From Thuidium tamariscinum (taxonomy: Eukaryota; Streptophyta; Bryopsida; Hypnales; Thuidiaceae), in NCBI GenBank assembly GCA_947034885.2, contig OX344755.2:2792501-2856500 (forward strand): a stretch of 64,000 bases of DNA. The letters are read 5' to 3'. Both the position numbers and the translations under genes were made by a program. Below are positions 11,602 through 22,201 of this stretch, one piece after another. Numbering within the stretch: the first letter of the stretch is position 1; each line of letters starts with the position of its first letter. The notes under the pieces are model-generated. The model did not search any database, was not told where the DNA came from, and saw only the letters and a program-made list of their open reading frames with translations.

Positions 11602-12454
11602 ACTAGAAATGCAAGAATTGTGTTTGAAGTTGAATTTTAGACTTCATTTGGGCATCATATAATAGCTTCTTCCAAGAAAAAAAGAGAACCAAAAAAAGTG
11701 GGAGAAGCTAGCTAACATTTATCTCTAAAAATGCACTTGAGATTTTGAAGCCTCATGTAAGAGTTCTTGACAAATTCTAGAGGTGTGTGTGTGGAAAGGA
11801 CATTTTTTGGGAACATTTTTGAACACCTTCTTTGATAATTGTCCATAACTTTTAGGTGGAGTATTGAAATCTCAAACGCATTTTTGGAGGTTAAAGTGTA
11901 CTTGATTCCCCAACTTTTTTTAGCTTGTGGTTTTTTGAAAAAATTTATTATACTATGTTTGAATGAGGCCTAAAATTTAACTTTGATCACAATTCCTACA
12001 TTTCCACAACCATGAATGGAGGAGCTCTTTTTTCTCCTAAATCACATATCCCACATGGTTTGTTTCACCCATCACTACTCCACTAGTATAAAGAGTTTCT
12101 CTCCTCTCCCCCTTTGACACAAGATTGGCTATGACGCTCAAGTGAACATGTTGTACAAAACCCACATCATTGCTTTGATTTTCTTATTGAAAATCTTGTG
12201 TTCTATAGCATTCTCATCTATTTTGTTAGAAAACCAAATTTAAACCGAACTTAGAAGTAGATTGATGGGTCCTCAAAGAGATGTGGAGTAGCCCTTGATC
12301 TGCCCGCATCCCATCCCTGCCCTTGAAAGAGGCTCAATAGGGACATTATGTCTAACCACGCCCCTTGTAAATGCACCCAAATCTTTACTAGCTCCAGGTG
12401 GGAATGGGCCTTAAATTAGCCTACTTAAGAAGCTTTTAGTGGGACAAAGGGAGT
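11602..12454. repeat. Right arm of the giant inverted repeat
   Basis: Reverse complement of 7879-8735 with few mismatches. Around 12045-12115 it carries CATATCCCACATGG, then TATAAAGAG about 40 bp later, then a pyrimidine-rich run. That arrangement resembles a plant core promoter reading rightward out of the element. Confidence 0.8.
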
Positions 12455-13056
12455 AGTTACTCTCTAAGAAGAGGCTTTAATTTTTCTAAAGCCAAATTTT
12501 CTATGAGTTTCTAGAAATTCTATCCAACCGCTCTTATAAAATGATTTTGGAAATTATTGTATCTTTGGTAGTATCTCTGATCTTATGTCTAATGTCAATT
12601 TTAGCTCCTTTAATGTAGATTATCTTATCTTGGCAAATTGGGCTGGCAAAGTGGACTACAGGGTAACTAAAGAATTGCAAGTTGGAATGTGCAATTCAAA
12701 GTGTGGTTCGATGAAGCAATTTTGTGTAAATTACCATAGCCCAATGCCATGACATTGGCAATGGCTAGTAAAGATGGACAACCGTGAGTGCCTTCTCCAT
12801 TGCCTATCTTCAATCGTGATTCATGATTGCCTGCCTTATTTGTACTAGTTTGTATGCCCTTGGTGTCATGTTCATTTTACATTACTTTCCAAGTTTTTGT
12901 GTCTTGCATTTGTAGTAATTTTGATTATACTATGGCTATTTACACAAGAATTTAATGACGTACTATCTTTTTATTCTTTATAAATTACATTTTGAAATTT
13001 TCCTTTCAATTAAGATTTTAATTCTTTCATGAATGTTTTTGGAATAGTTTCAAGTA
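12455..13056. other. Intergenic DNA without recognisable features
   Basis: Between the giant element and the pogo remnant. No coding frame, repeat or motif was recognised. Confidence 0.5.
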
Positions 13057-13723
13057 TAGTTAGACCTCAATAAGTGTTACCTTGATAAGTGTTAAAACTC
13101 TGTATGTGTTATGGAGATTTCTGCTCCCTCAAATCTAAGACTAGTAAGTGTTATGTGTTAAGTGTTACGCAATGTCGCGCTCCCGACTTTGTTAATTTTA
13201 CCTTGGTAATGGATAAGTTTCCAAAAAAAGGCTTTTTGTAAGAGCCATCGCTTAGAAGGAGATAATTTTGAGGTAAAGTAATAGTTTCTAGTTGCAAAGT
13301 GATTCTAGATGTCCATTCTAGAAACTATATAGTAGAAGAGGCTGTAGGCTTTCAAGATGTAGGTAGTGTTCTTCAAACTTTGAAGAAGTTTTTGGAGCAA
13401 AGACCTAATGACACCATGTTATCTATTAGGAATATTGAAGCATTAGAAAAGAAAGTAGAATCTTGGCGTGTAGCAGAAATTCACCAAAGTACTATTGATT
13501 CATTCTTTCGACGGACTTCGATGAATAATGAATCAATATTTTGTAATTTCATCTATTTTTTCTATAAATGTTATGTATTTACCTTTTTAATTCTTCTAAG
13601 TGTTATTTTTTATAAATGTTACAAATCATTGACATTACCCTCTATAAGTGTTATGTGTTACTAGTGTCTAAGTGTTAACTAAAAGTATGCTCCCAACTCC
13701 TAACACTTATTGAGGTTTGACTG
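13057..13723. mobile_element. Pogo/Tigger-type DNA transposon remnant
   Basis: The ends TAGTTAGACCTCAATAAGTG and CACTTATTGAGGTTTGACTG are complementary apart from a few bases and are flanked by TA (13055-13056 and 13724-13725), as expected for pogo-like members of Tc1/mariner. The GTTAGACCTCAATAAGTG motif type is typical of Tigger ends. Variants of AAGTGTTA recur near both ends. At 667 bp it is an internal-deletion derivative that keeps only the 3' part of the transposase. Confidence 0.78.
13299..13664 (+). pseudogene. C-terminal piece of a pogo-type transposase
   Basis: The frame encodes 121 residues. The first 75 or so have the hydrophilic helical tail seen after the DDE domain in CENP-B/Tigger/Jerky-like transposases: LQTLKKFLEQ, then IEALEKKVESW and a QSTIDSFFRR ending close to the QxTIxSFF motif common in pogo family tails. 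After that the frame runs into TIR-like repeats and is not meaningful. The DNA-binding and catalytic DDE parts are gone, and I see no start codon context of a real gene (the frame opens on a non-ATG codon). It sits inside the pogo-type termini, which supports the call. Confidence 0.6.
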
Positions 13724-13794
13724 TATGAGGGCCCCGAGAGAACGTGACGTTCCCAATGTTGGGAGTGTAAGCTTCAACTGACCATCCAATCAAC

Positions 13795-14325
13795 CAGGTA
13801 GCCTCGAGTTTCAGGAAGGGTTCCCTTCATCGGGGCCCTTCAAGGTATTGACGGACTAAATGGAAGGGCAAGTTGCTTGGGCCAGCGTAGTAAGTCTCAT
13901 TTTACTAGGGGTTGACAAGGGTTTGGGGTTTATATTTGTGTTGGGTTTTTTTGGTATGTTTAGGGTTCCCCTTGCTAATTTGGGGTCTCTGATTTTGAAT
14001 CTGAATTCAGAATTTGAAAAATCTCATTTTACTAGGGGTTGACAAGGGTTTGGGGTTTATATTTGTGTTGGGTTTTTTTGGTATGTTTAGGATTTTCCTT
14101 GATAATTTGGGATCTCTAATTCTGCATCTGAATTCAGAATTTGAAAAAAATAAAAAATAAAAAAATAAAAAATTCAACATTTCCCTTGAGGTTTTGATGG
14201 TATTATTTAACGCGCTCCCTAACATCGTATCATGTCACGCCCTTGCATCTGGTCCGTCAATGCACTGAAGGACCCCGATGAAGGGAGCCCTTCCTGAAAC
14301 TCGAGGCTGGCTGGAGACGAGGATT
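13795..14325. mobile_element. Inverted-repeat element with ~85-bp GC-rich ends and an internal duplication
   Basis: The block AGCCTCGAGTTTCAGGAAGG, then CCCTTCATCGGGG and ATTGACGGAC, at 13800-13880 is repeated in reverse complement at 14240-14320. The interior is a two-copy tandem repeat. Its ends are GC-richer than its middle, and it lies about 180 bp upstream of the acidic-protein start codon. Target duplications could not be defined. The open frames at 13860-14225 fall in the repeat and are not genes. Confidence 0.65.
13893..14148. repeat. Two-copy tandem repeat, 127-bp unit
   Basis: Unit 1 starts TCTCATTTTACTAGGGGTTG at 13895 and unit 2 at 14022. Both end in GAATTCAGAATTTGAAAAA. A related sequence in the opposite orientation occurs at about 45355-45510 inside another inverted-repeat element, so the unit belongs to a family interior. 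Confidence 0.8.
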
Positions 14326-14506
14326 GACCATGGTGATTCATGGTGATTCGAATTTTTAGCACGCTAGGTATTTAGGGTTTACGGCATTCACTCAGTTCCA
14401 TCACTTGTCTTCCATGGATATTTAGGTCTTACGAGCTTCACGGCATATCCTTACATTGCGCGTTTCAGGTAGTATCGGAGAGAATCTGTGTGCGTGTTTG
14501 GTATCA

Positions 14507-15109
14507 ATGGAGAAGTATGTTGAGGCAGTTGAGCTAAAAGTCAGGGAAGTGCTGAGAGAGCTTGGAAAGTTGAAGGACATGATCATTGACGTGGAGAAAC
14601 TGTCTAAACCGACAACAAAGATAACGGAGGATGTGGAAGCCGAAATTGAGGCCAAAAAGCCGAAGCAAGATTCCACACGACATGCCACTCCTTCTAGTGA
14701 AGAAGGCATAAAATCTAGTACAGAGCATGTGGAAGAATCCGACGTGGACCTGGACTGTCAGGAATCTGACAATAAAGATACTCTACACAACAACGAGCAT
14801 CCCGGAGATTATTCCGATTCTTCGGTAGAGCCAGACACTGCAGATGATCTGGAAGATCATTTCCCTGACTACGCTCCAGAGCGCTATCGTAAGCTTATGA
14901 AGCTGCGCGGAGTTATCAGCAGAGCCGGACTTGAGCGTCACTTTCAAAGTGAGATATGCAACAACTTAATGCGACGCGATGAACTTGGAGCAAGCGCAAG
15001 CAACGCTAGCCAAGACAGCAACGAGGAAGAAATTAACCCCGAGTTGAGTAGCCAGGAAGACTTTAACTACGAAATTAGCAGCGGATCGAGCGACTCCAAC
15101 AATCAGTGA
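14507..15109 (+). CDS. Acidic 200-residue protein of unknown function
   Basis: The ATG at 14507 gives 200 residues. The frame stays open 17 codons upstream without another ATG, so this start is the natural one. Residues 1-50 look like a charged coiled coil (EKYVEAVELKVREVLRELGK onward). About 55-125 is acidic, Ser/Asp/Glu-rich and probably disordered. Residues 128-165 form the best-ordered block (FPDYAPERYRKLMKLRGVIS, then GLERHF). The tail is again acidic and Ser/Asn-rich. Codon use and GC content are clearly higher than the surrounding DNA. A TTTAGGG telo-box-like motif lies near 14370, and an AATAAA signal follows about 265 bp after the stop, both consistent with a real transcript. I recognise no family; a small nuclear or chromatin-associated protein would fit the composition, but that is inference. 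Confidence 0.6.
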   Translation: MEKYVEAVELKVREVLRELGKLKDMIIDVEKLSKPTTKITEDVEAEIEAKKPKQDSTRHATPSSEEGIKSSTEHVEESDVDLDCQESDNKDTLHNNEHPGDYSDSSVEPDTADDLEDHFPDYAPERYRKLMKLRGVISRAGLERHFQSEICNNLMRRDELGASASNASQDSNEEEINPELSSQEDFNYEISSGSSDSNNQ

Positions 15110-15374
15110 CGGCCTAACGGACACCGATGTATGTTAGTGTAAGATTTTGTCCTAGTAAACTTGTCTTGTCTAAGGAATAGGGCTTCTATTCTCAGCCAGG
15201 CACGGGATCTTGAGATGTAGTTTGTTGAATTTTGTCTTCACACTGTTTTCAGGCAGGGCATGTCCTATGTAGTTTTTTAAATTTTGTCTTCTCACTAATT
15301 TCAGTTCTTGAGAAGTGAAGTGTATGTGGGAATTGTCACCCTGATTTTTGAATGTCTATGTGATTGAAAGAGAT

Positions 15375-15382
15375 CAAATAAA
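15375..15382 (+). terminator. Probable polyadenylation signal of the acidic-protein gene
   Basis: AAATAAAA occurs about 265 bp downstream of the stop codon at 15107-15109, in a region free of other features. This is inferred from motif and distance only. Confidence 0.4.
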
Positions 15383-15522
15383 ATTGTTCGCAATTTTAAT
15401 AGTGAATCTTTTTTAGTTTCAACGGAACCCAAAGGAACATAAGGACTTAGTTCGTCAAAATTTCAGAATTCCATTCGAGGTCTATATTGTAAGTCTTATT
15501 CTAGAGGATCAGATGTCACTAT

Positions 15523-15824
15523 AAAAAATACAATCAGATGTTTTAGGTGATAGATTTTAGGTGACATCTAATATAGCAACACGTGTTTTTATGTCACCAA
15601 TGATGTCCGCCATAACATCTTGATGTCTTGGCGGACATTATTGCACTAGAAGAAAAGCCTGAAAATTTGCGTTTGTTTCAACACAACGCGTCAAGTGAAT
15701 TGTGTTGAAACAAATGCAAATTTTCAGGCTTTTCTTCTAGTGTTGGTGACATAAAAACATGTGTTGCTACATTAGATGTCACCTAAAATCTGTCACCTAA
15801 AACATGAGTCTCTTATAGTGTAGT
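15523..15824. mobile_element. Palindromic CACTA-like MITE with a nested second copy
   Basis: The outer ends read CACTATAAAAAATAC and TCTCTTATAGTG. The arms then pair through AGATTTTAGGTGACATCTA and ATAAAAACACGTGTTGCTA. A smaller palindrome has jumped into the middle (15644-15742). Outer target duplications are not clear. Confidence 0.65.
15644..15742. mobile_element. 99-bp CACTA MITE nested in a CACTA-like MITE
   Basis: Ends CACTAGAAGAAAAGCCTGAA and its exact complement, forming an almost perfect hairpin. It is flanked by a 3-bp direct repeat TTG (15641-15643 and 15743-15745), the duplication size of CACTA/EnSpm elements. It is too short to code for anything. Confidence 0.8.
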
Positions 15825-15825
15825 G

Positions 15826-17704
15826 ACTACACTCTTAGAATTTAGTGAACAATCAAACAATCCAATTTTGCAAATCTTTGCAATTAGGTCTCAAACCAAT
15901 ATTGGGCAATTGCTACAAAAGTGTGAAAGAAATTTCACAAATATTTGGTCTCAATGATGAAAATTGTTGGCAATTTTGCATTGATTACAAAGCTATGAGC
16001 ATCATTGTGTCATTATGAGTAGATCATAGTTTGAATCTAGGAACTATTGCAACAAAAGAAGATACCATACTTGGTTGAACATCTCAAACAACCCACATTT
16101 GGAGGGAGCTCTACTTTAGACATACAACAAAATCTAACACTCTACATCCAAAACAAAAGTAGAAGCCCTACCTAGTAAAGAAGCCCTACCTTAGACAAGA
16201 CACCTACAAATAGGAAAAGGCTTAATATGACAAAATCTAACACTCTAACTTACATTGGATTTGGAAAAGGCTTAACACTTTGGCTAGGGTGCCGATGCTT
16301 GGCTATCAAATTGCATCTCAAATGGGTAAAAATACACTAATAGGAACCAGCCAAGCCATTGAAAGGGCTCCTTTTGGAGGTCCTTTAGAAATTTTTATGG
16401 AATATTTTAGTCAAAAAATTCATCAATTTCATCAAAATTCATTCTAAAATTTTTCAAAGTTGTCAACAATGACAAATTCTATTCAAAACATAATTAATCT
16501 AAATTAAAAAGTTCCTAAATCTTCTATTTTAAAATTCAATAAAGGACTAAAAAGCAGTGATTATAATGCTTAATTTGTGCTTAATTAGTATAAAATGATG
16601 ACATTATAGAGTATATAATAGTGTAAAATCACACTATAACATTAAAGAAGCAAGAGTCATATTTATTTTTTTGAACTCTAAAACTCCATAGTCCATACCT
16701 ACCCACAAACTTAAAATCCTCATAACTTTCACTTCATAAGTCCAAATGGAATGATTCAAAGCTTCACATGTATATAAAAATTCAAAGAATTTGTTTCAAT
16801 TTTCAAAAAAAGTGATTTTTAAAGAAGTTTTTTGGGTTGCTCGGATTGCCCACCGAGTAGAGGAAATCACTTGTCATGCCATAACTTTTTAACCATAAGG
16901 TCAAAAACTATGAAAATTGTTGGGCCTTAAAGATACTCTTTGGGCACATGTTGTGTCAAAATTTCAAAGAAAAAAATAAAAACTCCATCCGTAGTAAGCT
17001 GCCCAAAATTGCTATGATGCCAAAAAAGACAGTTTCGTCCTTTAGGGGTTAAACTCTTTTTTCCCTATAAACTTAGACTTCTTTGTATCAAGGTACATGT
17101 TAAGCTCTATCTATGTAGACTTTGGGAAAGAGTGATTTGCGACACTAATTGCAATGATAATGTCTTTCTTCAGATTCGTCAACTCACTGAAAATTTCCTT
17201 AACCATCTATACAAGAGAACTTACAATCTCAATGTACCTTTCTATACATTGTAAATTATTGAGTGATATTCGATTCTCTCCACAAATGATAAGTACTACC
17301 GATACTTCCAAACGGGTGCATAGATGCAAGGGATATGCCATTTGATGCTACTAATTGGTTGAAGACCTAATCCATGGAGGACAAAGTTGACTAATGAACT
17401 GAAGTTGAGTGAGTGTTGTGAGCGTTTTCTAAGTTGAGAGGATTTTGGCAATAACCCTAAAAGCCTCAAGCGCTCCAAATTGCATGTTCTAGACAAGAAA
17501 TAGAGGAATTAGTATCACGATTGAAACTTAGGATTCTTAGGGTTTTTTTAGGCAAAATTATTATTCCATAGTTGCTTTGTATTTTCACCTATTTTTTACT
17601 TATATAATTTTATCAAATATAAATATAAGAAATTTTAAGTTAATTTTCTTAACTTATTACATTTTTAAAAATTCTCAATCCACTTTCCAATCTTTTTACT
17701 AAAA
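15826..17704. other. Intergenic AT-rich DNA with a family B end
   Basis: No gene is seen. About 16680-17052 matches the right half of family B elements (CATAACTTTCACTTCATAAG, then GATGCCAAAAAAGACAG) and ends in TTTAGGGGTTAA at 17041-17052. The left end of that copy could not be placed. 15840-16370 has no recognised feature. Confidence 0.5.
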
Positions 17705-18895
17705 TTAACCCTTAAGAGACCATTGTCCTTGTGGAGGACAAATGGGATTTTGAGCATGTATTTTTTTGCCCTAAAACTCCTCCTAATTTTTTTGTAATTT
17801 TACAGAATATAGAAAAATTTATTAGCATTGTGGAAATATAATTTTTTCTTCATTTGGTGCTTAGGAACAAAAGTTATGCCCAAATAAGCAAAAAACAAGG
17901 GAGAGTGGGTAGACTAGGAAGCAAAAAAATTCAAAATTTTGAAATTTTATATTTTAGAATTTTTTAACTTTTAGATTATATTTCTATCTACTCAAAATGA
18001 TTTTTTTCATTTTATTTGGATAAGTTATGTGAAAGTTATGGATGATCTTGTTTTGGAGGCAATTAGAGCATCTTTTTGAAAAAAAACACTTATTAGACTC
18101 ATTTCTAAATGAAATTTTAACAATTCAAAAAAAAAGTTGCACATGATTTAAATTTCTTATTAAAACAATCTCACCACTGGAATTAGTGTATTTTGATTCC
18201 ATCTCTTGAGATAGTATTAATTTAGAGTTTCCTTCTATCTCTCACCTACATCTACTTAACAATTTTTTTAAGGATGAAATTTTTATTTGTATAGAATCTC
18301 AACCTACTTTCCTACTATAAAGATTTAAACCTCAAAACTTTGTAGTGAAAAAATTGAAAGTAAAAAATTTTCAAAGCCAAATAATCTAGTCCCGCAATGT
18401 GCTAAAAAAAATTTCACTTTAAAGGCAAATATCTTGCAATCTATACCGTCAAAAATTTTGAAATTTTTCTATACATTTTCATGTTAGTTAGGTGTAAGAT
18501 CCTACAATCAGATAAGGTAGGTACACCCAAAAGTGCCACGTTCCTAAAAGCGCCATCTATAGCATGCATACATTTCCAAAATCAGTCATGTTCACAAACT
18601 GTAGATGGCGCTTTCAGAAACAGACTTGGACCGTTAATAACTTTTGCATACAGTATCCAAATCCTACGTTCTTTGATGCGTTGGAATGTGCTTTCACTTG
18701 CCAACAAGACTGTATGAAAATTTGAACAACCTAATCACAGTAACTAGGCGCAGTATGAATAAGTGGCGCTTTAAGGTGTACCCACCTTATGCAAAATATC
18801 AATCAAAAATTCTTTTTACTCTTTGCTATACAAATGGCAGTTTTGAGGGGGGGTTTGCAAAAAAAGTCCTTGATCTTATAAGGGTAAAAAAATTA
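17705..18895. mobile_element. Family B element interrupted by a family C MITE
   Basis: Starts TTAACCCTTAAGAGACCATT. Internal text matches other family B copies (for example GCAAATATCTTGCAATCTA, as at 43990-44100). At 18513-18789 a family C MITE intervenes, after which family B text resumes (AATGGCAGTTTTGAGG...) and fades into an end resembling GTCCTTGATCTTATAAGGGT near 18870. The right boundary is approximate. Confidence 0.55.
18513..18789. mobile_element. Intact family C MITE, 277 bp
   Basis: The ends TAAGGTAGGTACACCCAAAA and GGCGCTTTAAGGTGTACCCA plus CCTTA are complementary with a few mismatches, giving an inverted repeat of about 27 bp. A second internal inverted motif, AGCGCCATCTA / TAGATGGCGCT, lies near the left end. 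TA on either side (or the palindromic TAA/TTA) leaves the superfamily open. It is the uninterrupted reference for the split copy at 1-1333. Confidence 0.8.
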
Positions 18896-19212
18896 TAAGA
18901 CACATGTGACTTTAGAAAGGGCTGTAAGAAACCATGTCTTGAAACTTAGACACATCAATTTCGCAATTGTTGGGGTTTTACTCTAAAATTCCAAGTAAAT
19001 ATATTTAAAAAATTTTACTAAGCAATTGTAAGGGTTGAATTAATTTTAAAAACGCTGAATTAATTTACTTCAGGTAAGAATATTCTAAAGTAATTTTGGG
19101 CTTCAAAATACAATAAAACTTAAGAGATAAGGCCTCTCTCATTAAATAAATAAGGGTAAACAGCATAGTTTGATTATTATATGGGAATTGTAGTACCAAA
19201 AAGAAAAACAAC

Positions 19213-19221
<9 letters not shown>

Positions 19222-19281
<60 letters not shown>

Positions 19282-19290
19282 TTTTTTTAA
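19222..19290. repeat. (AT)n microsatellite followed by a poly-T tract
   Basis: About 43 bp of alternating AT is followed directly by 25 T and further T-rich sequence to about 19330. The length is likely to vary between individuals. Confidence 0.9.
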
Positions 19291-19619
19291 TTTTTTTTTA
19301 AAATTTTATTATTTTATTTTATTTTTATTTTAAAATTTCAATATGATATTCTTGATCAGTGGGAAACTTCAATATAATTGAGATATCCTATATTAACAAA
19401 TTATGAGAAGAAGATTTTGGGGTCAATGTTAGACCAAATCTAAAAAATCATTCCATCAACAATTTTAATCCCTAAAGTCCCATTATTCCCTTGGGGGATA
19501 AAATGAATTTTGAGGAAGTCCCTATAATTTCAATTTTTGGTGAAATTTTTTTGAAACCTTCTCACAAGATAGGAAAATTGATAAACTTTGTGAAAATATA
19601 ATTTTTACTTCAATTGTTT

Positions 19620-20353
19620 GGATAATTGCAAGAAACACTTGTCCTATTTTTGTCTCACATGGTGTATGTTGATTTGTTTTTTGGCCATAACTTTTGTGTT
19701 TTGGCTTCAAATGACTCAAGATATATGAGGAAGGTACTCACAACTACCAAACACATTCCATAATTTTTTCATAATTTTTGAAAATAATTTATTATCCAAA
19801 AACAAACCCGATAGAATGTCACACTTTGCAGTTTAGGATTTTTAGTATTAAAGAGTACCTTTTTTTTCATGATTTTGAGATGAATTTTGGATGAGATGGT
19901 CTTCTAGTAGACTTCTAGCTCTCCAATAAAGGATTTTAAGAATAGTTAATTTTATTTGGTGTGGAAGTCTACAAAGTGAGCTTCTTTTAGCTTGTATTTT
20001 GAAACATATAGAATATTATTTTGGTGGTTTTTTTGGTGAATGACCATCTCCATAGAGTTGTTGCAAGTAGACACTTTTTATTTTTTGTATTTACTTATTT
20101 TACTATTTTTCCCTAATTAAAACATGAAGGTGCGTATTTTTTTGACGTTTGGCACTGTTCAAGCTCTCCTACTTAGAGAATTTTTCTATGCAATTCCTTC
20201 TGTGGGTACCTTTGTCTTGAAAGTGTATACATAAGTCATATTTTTTTAAAAATTTAAAAATTATTTTTCTAATTTTAAAGTACTCCAAAAAAAGCCATGG
20301 ATATTGTTGCAAAATGGAAAAAATAGTACCTGTAGGTGTTTCTTGCAATCATT
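19620..20353. mobile_element. Family A MITE, reverse orientation
   Basis: Begins GGATAATTGCAAGAAACACTTG and ends GGTGTTTCTTGCAATCATTT. The order of internal blocks is reversed relative to the copy at 4608-5345. It is inserted within a family B-like sequence that starts TTTTAATCCCTAAAGTCCC at 19463. Confidence 0.75.
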
Positions 20354-20911
20354 TGGTTATCAAATGCAAAAGTTATAGTAGAAAAGGTCCCTTTTTTAGG
20401 TATAGCAGGAAAAAATCAATTTAGACAAAAACAATTTTAAAAAACAAAAAAAACTAGTTTCTCATAGATTATCATTTTATTTACATTGTACTCATGTGGA
20501 GGACATAAAATAATATATTCAATAATATATACTAGATTTCCTTTAGTAGATACATGTATTCCTATTATGCAAATAGGCAATGAAAGTTTCATCTCTAGAT
20601 CATTAAATATGGAAACTCATAACATAGTCAAAAACCCTTTGACAATTGAACAATAATCATTTTTAAATATAATTTTTTTTTTAATTCTAAAAAAAGAGGG
20701 ATACAATTACCGGCATAAAGTTAGACATGTTCAATAAGAATTTCATATTCATTGGACTTTTGCTTCAAGTTTTAGCAAACAACAAGAGAGTATATCCCTA
20801 TAATAATAAGAATTTGGGAATTAGGACCAAAGTTTCTTGTAGTGAGTCGTAAACACCTCAAATAATTTTTGATTATTTGACTAAATGGTTTTGCAAATAT
20901 TTAAGTTTGAA
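20354..20911. other. Intergenic DNA, probably the remainder of an interrupted repeat
   Basis: Starts with text that continues the family B copy split by the element at 19620-20353. The rest shows no gene or recognised motif. Confidence 0.4.
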
Positions 20912-21335
20912 GCTATGGTGAGTTTCATTAAAAGAGCGGTATTCCATTAGTTTGACACTTTTTACAGTTTAGACCATGCTTTCTTTAATTAATCTAAATC
21001 AGTTATAGATTTTTTTTAATCCATATGAGTTGTAGATGTCTAAAATCTAGACCTGGCCAAGGTGTTTTAGAGTTCAAACCACAAAGTTTAAAATCTAAAT
21101 CAATCATAGATTTTAGAAATCTATATGCATTCTAAATGTCTAAAAATCTATACTTCTCTTAGATGTTAGTTTTCAGTTCAAACCGTGCAATTTGAAAATG
21201 GCATATGGGCTTCTTTCAAGCCACCTAGGTCTTATTCTTGTTTTTTGCAATGAAATTTTGTTTCATTTATGTCAACAAAAAAAAATAGCACATAGGATAC
21301 CACCATTTTAACAAAATTTGCCATAGTTTTATTTG
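20912..21335. mobile_element. Palindromic MITE, family F
   Basis: Left end ATGGTGAGTTTCATTAAAA with GGTATTCC, right end GGATACCACCATTTTAACAA then AATTTGCCAT. The same ends and the phrase TTTGACACTTTTTA occur in the shorter copy at 46205-46435. No coding capacity. Confidence 0.65.
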
Positions 21336-21346
21336 AATCAATAGAA

Positions 21347-22074
21347 GGGTGAATGCAAGAAACACTTGTACTATTTCATGTCAGAAGACATGTGTTGATC
21401 TATTTTTTAGCCATAACTTTTGTATTTTAACTCAAAATGTTTTGAAATTTATAGGAAAGGTACTCAAGACTATTCTACACTTTGTCTAATCTTTTTGTAA
21501 TTTAAAAAAATATTTAAATATTTAAAAATAGACCCCGATTGAATGTCACAAATGCTAATTTGGAGGCTTCTAGTACTAGTGAGTACCTTTTTTTTTAATG
21601 ATTTTGAACTCAAATTTGGACGAAATGGTCTTCTAGTAGACTTGTAGCCTTCTTGGAAAAGGGATTTATTAAAAAGTTATTTTTATGTAGTGTACAAGCC
21701 TACAAAGTGAACCTCCTTTTACATTTTTTTGAAAACATGTAAAAAATGATTTTGATGATTTTTTTCATGAATAACCATCTCCATAAAGTTGTTGCAAATG
21801 GATAGTTTTATTTTTTTATTTTTTTAAATTTCTTTTTTTTACTAATTAAAACATCAAAGTATGTATTTTTCTTAAGGTTTGGCACTTTTCAAGTTCTCCT
21901 ACTAAGATATTGTTTTAACAAATTTCCTTCAATTGTTTTCTTCATCTTAAAGGTGTTTACATCAAGTCATATTTTTTTAAAATTTTAAGAAAATTTTTTA
22001 ATTTTAAAATACTCTTGAAAAATCAGCCAAATGCAATAAATAGTACAAGTGATTGAGTGTTTCTTGCATTCATC
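21347..22074. mobile_element. Family A MITE, reverse orientation
   Basis: Begins GGGTGAATGCAAGAAACACT and ends GTGTTTCTTGCATTCATC. Internal blocks are in the reverse order to the neighbour at 22202-22923, so the two form an inverted pair separated by about 127 bp. Confidence 0.8.
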
Positions 22075-22201
22075 TGGAAATACATTAATACAAGGTACCA
22101 ACACACTTTGAAGGAACATATCTCTATAAAAATAATTTGAAATGATTCTTTTTTGTACTTAGTTGAAGATAAGAGAGATGGGAATGTATCAATGTACATA
22201 T

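Larger units (their letters stand above)
7879..12454. mobile_element. 4.6-kb Stowaway/mariner-ended element with ~855-bp inverted repeats
   Basis: The left tip CTCCCTCTATCCCACTAAAA and right tip TTTTAGTGGGACAAAGGGAG are complementary and flanked by TA on both sides (7877-7878 and 12455-12456), the mariner/Stowaway target. The arms run to about 8735 and from about 11602. They are near-identical reverse complements throughout, including a GC-richer stretch around AGGGCAGGGATGGGATGCGG (8021 onward) and its partner near 12303. No transposase frame exists between the arms, so it is non-autonomous. The spacer holds AT-rich DNA, a degenerate tandem array (about 10355-10570) and a family B element (10648-11578). 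Confidence 0.85.

Noticed and set aside
13860..14225. Open frames on both strands in the 127-bp tandem repeat
   Set aside because: They arise from the repeat unit and have no homology or gene context.
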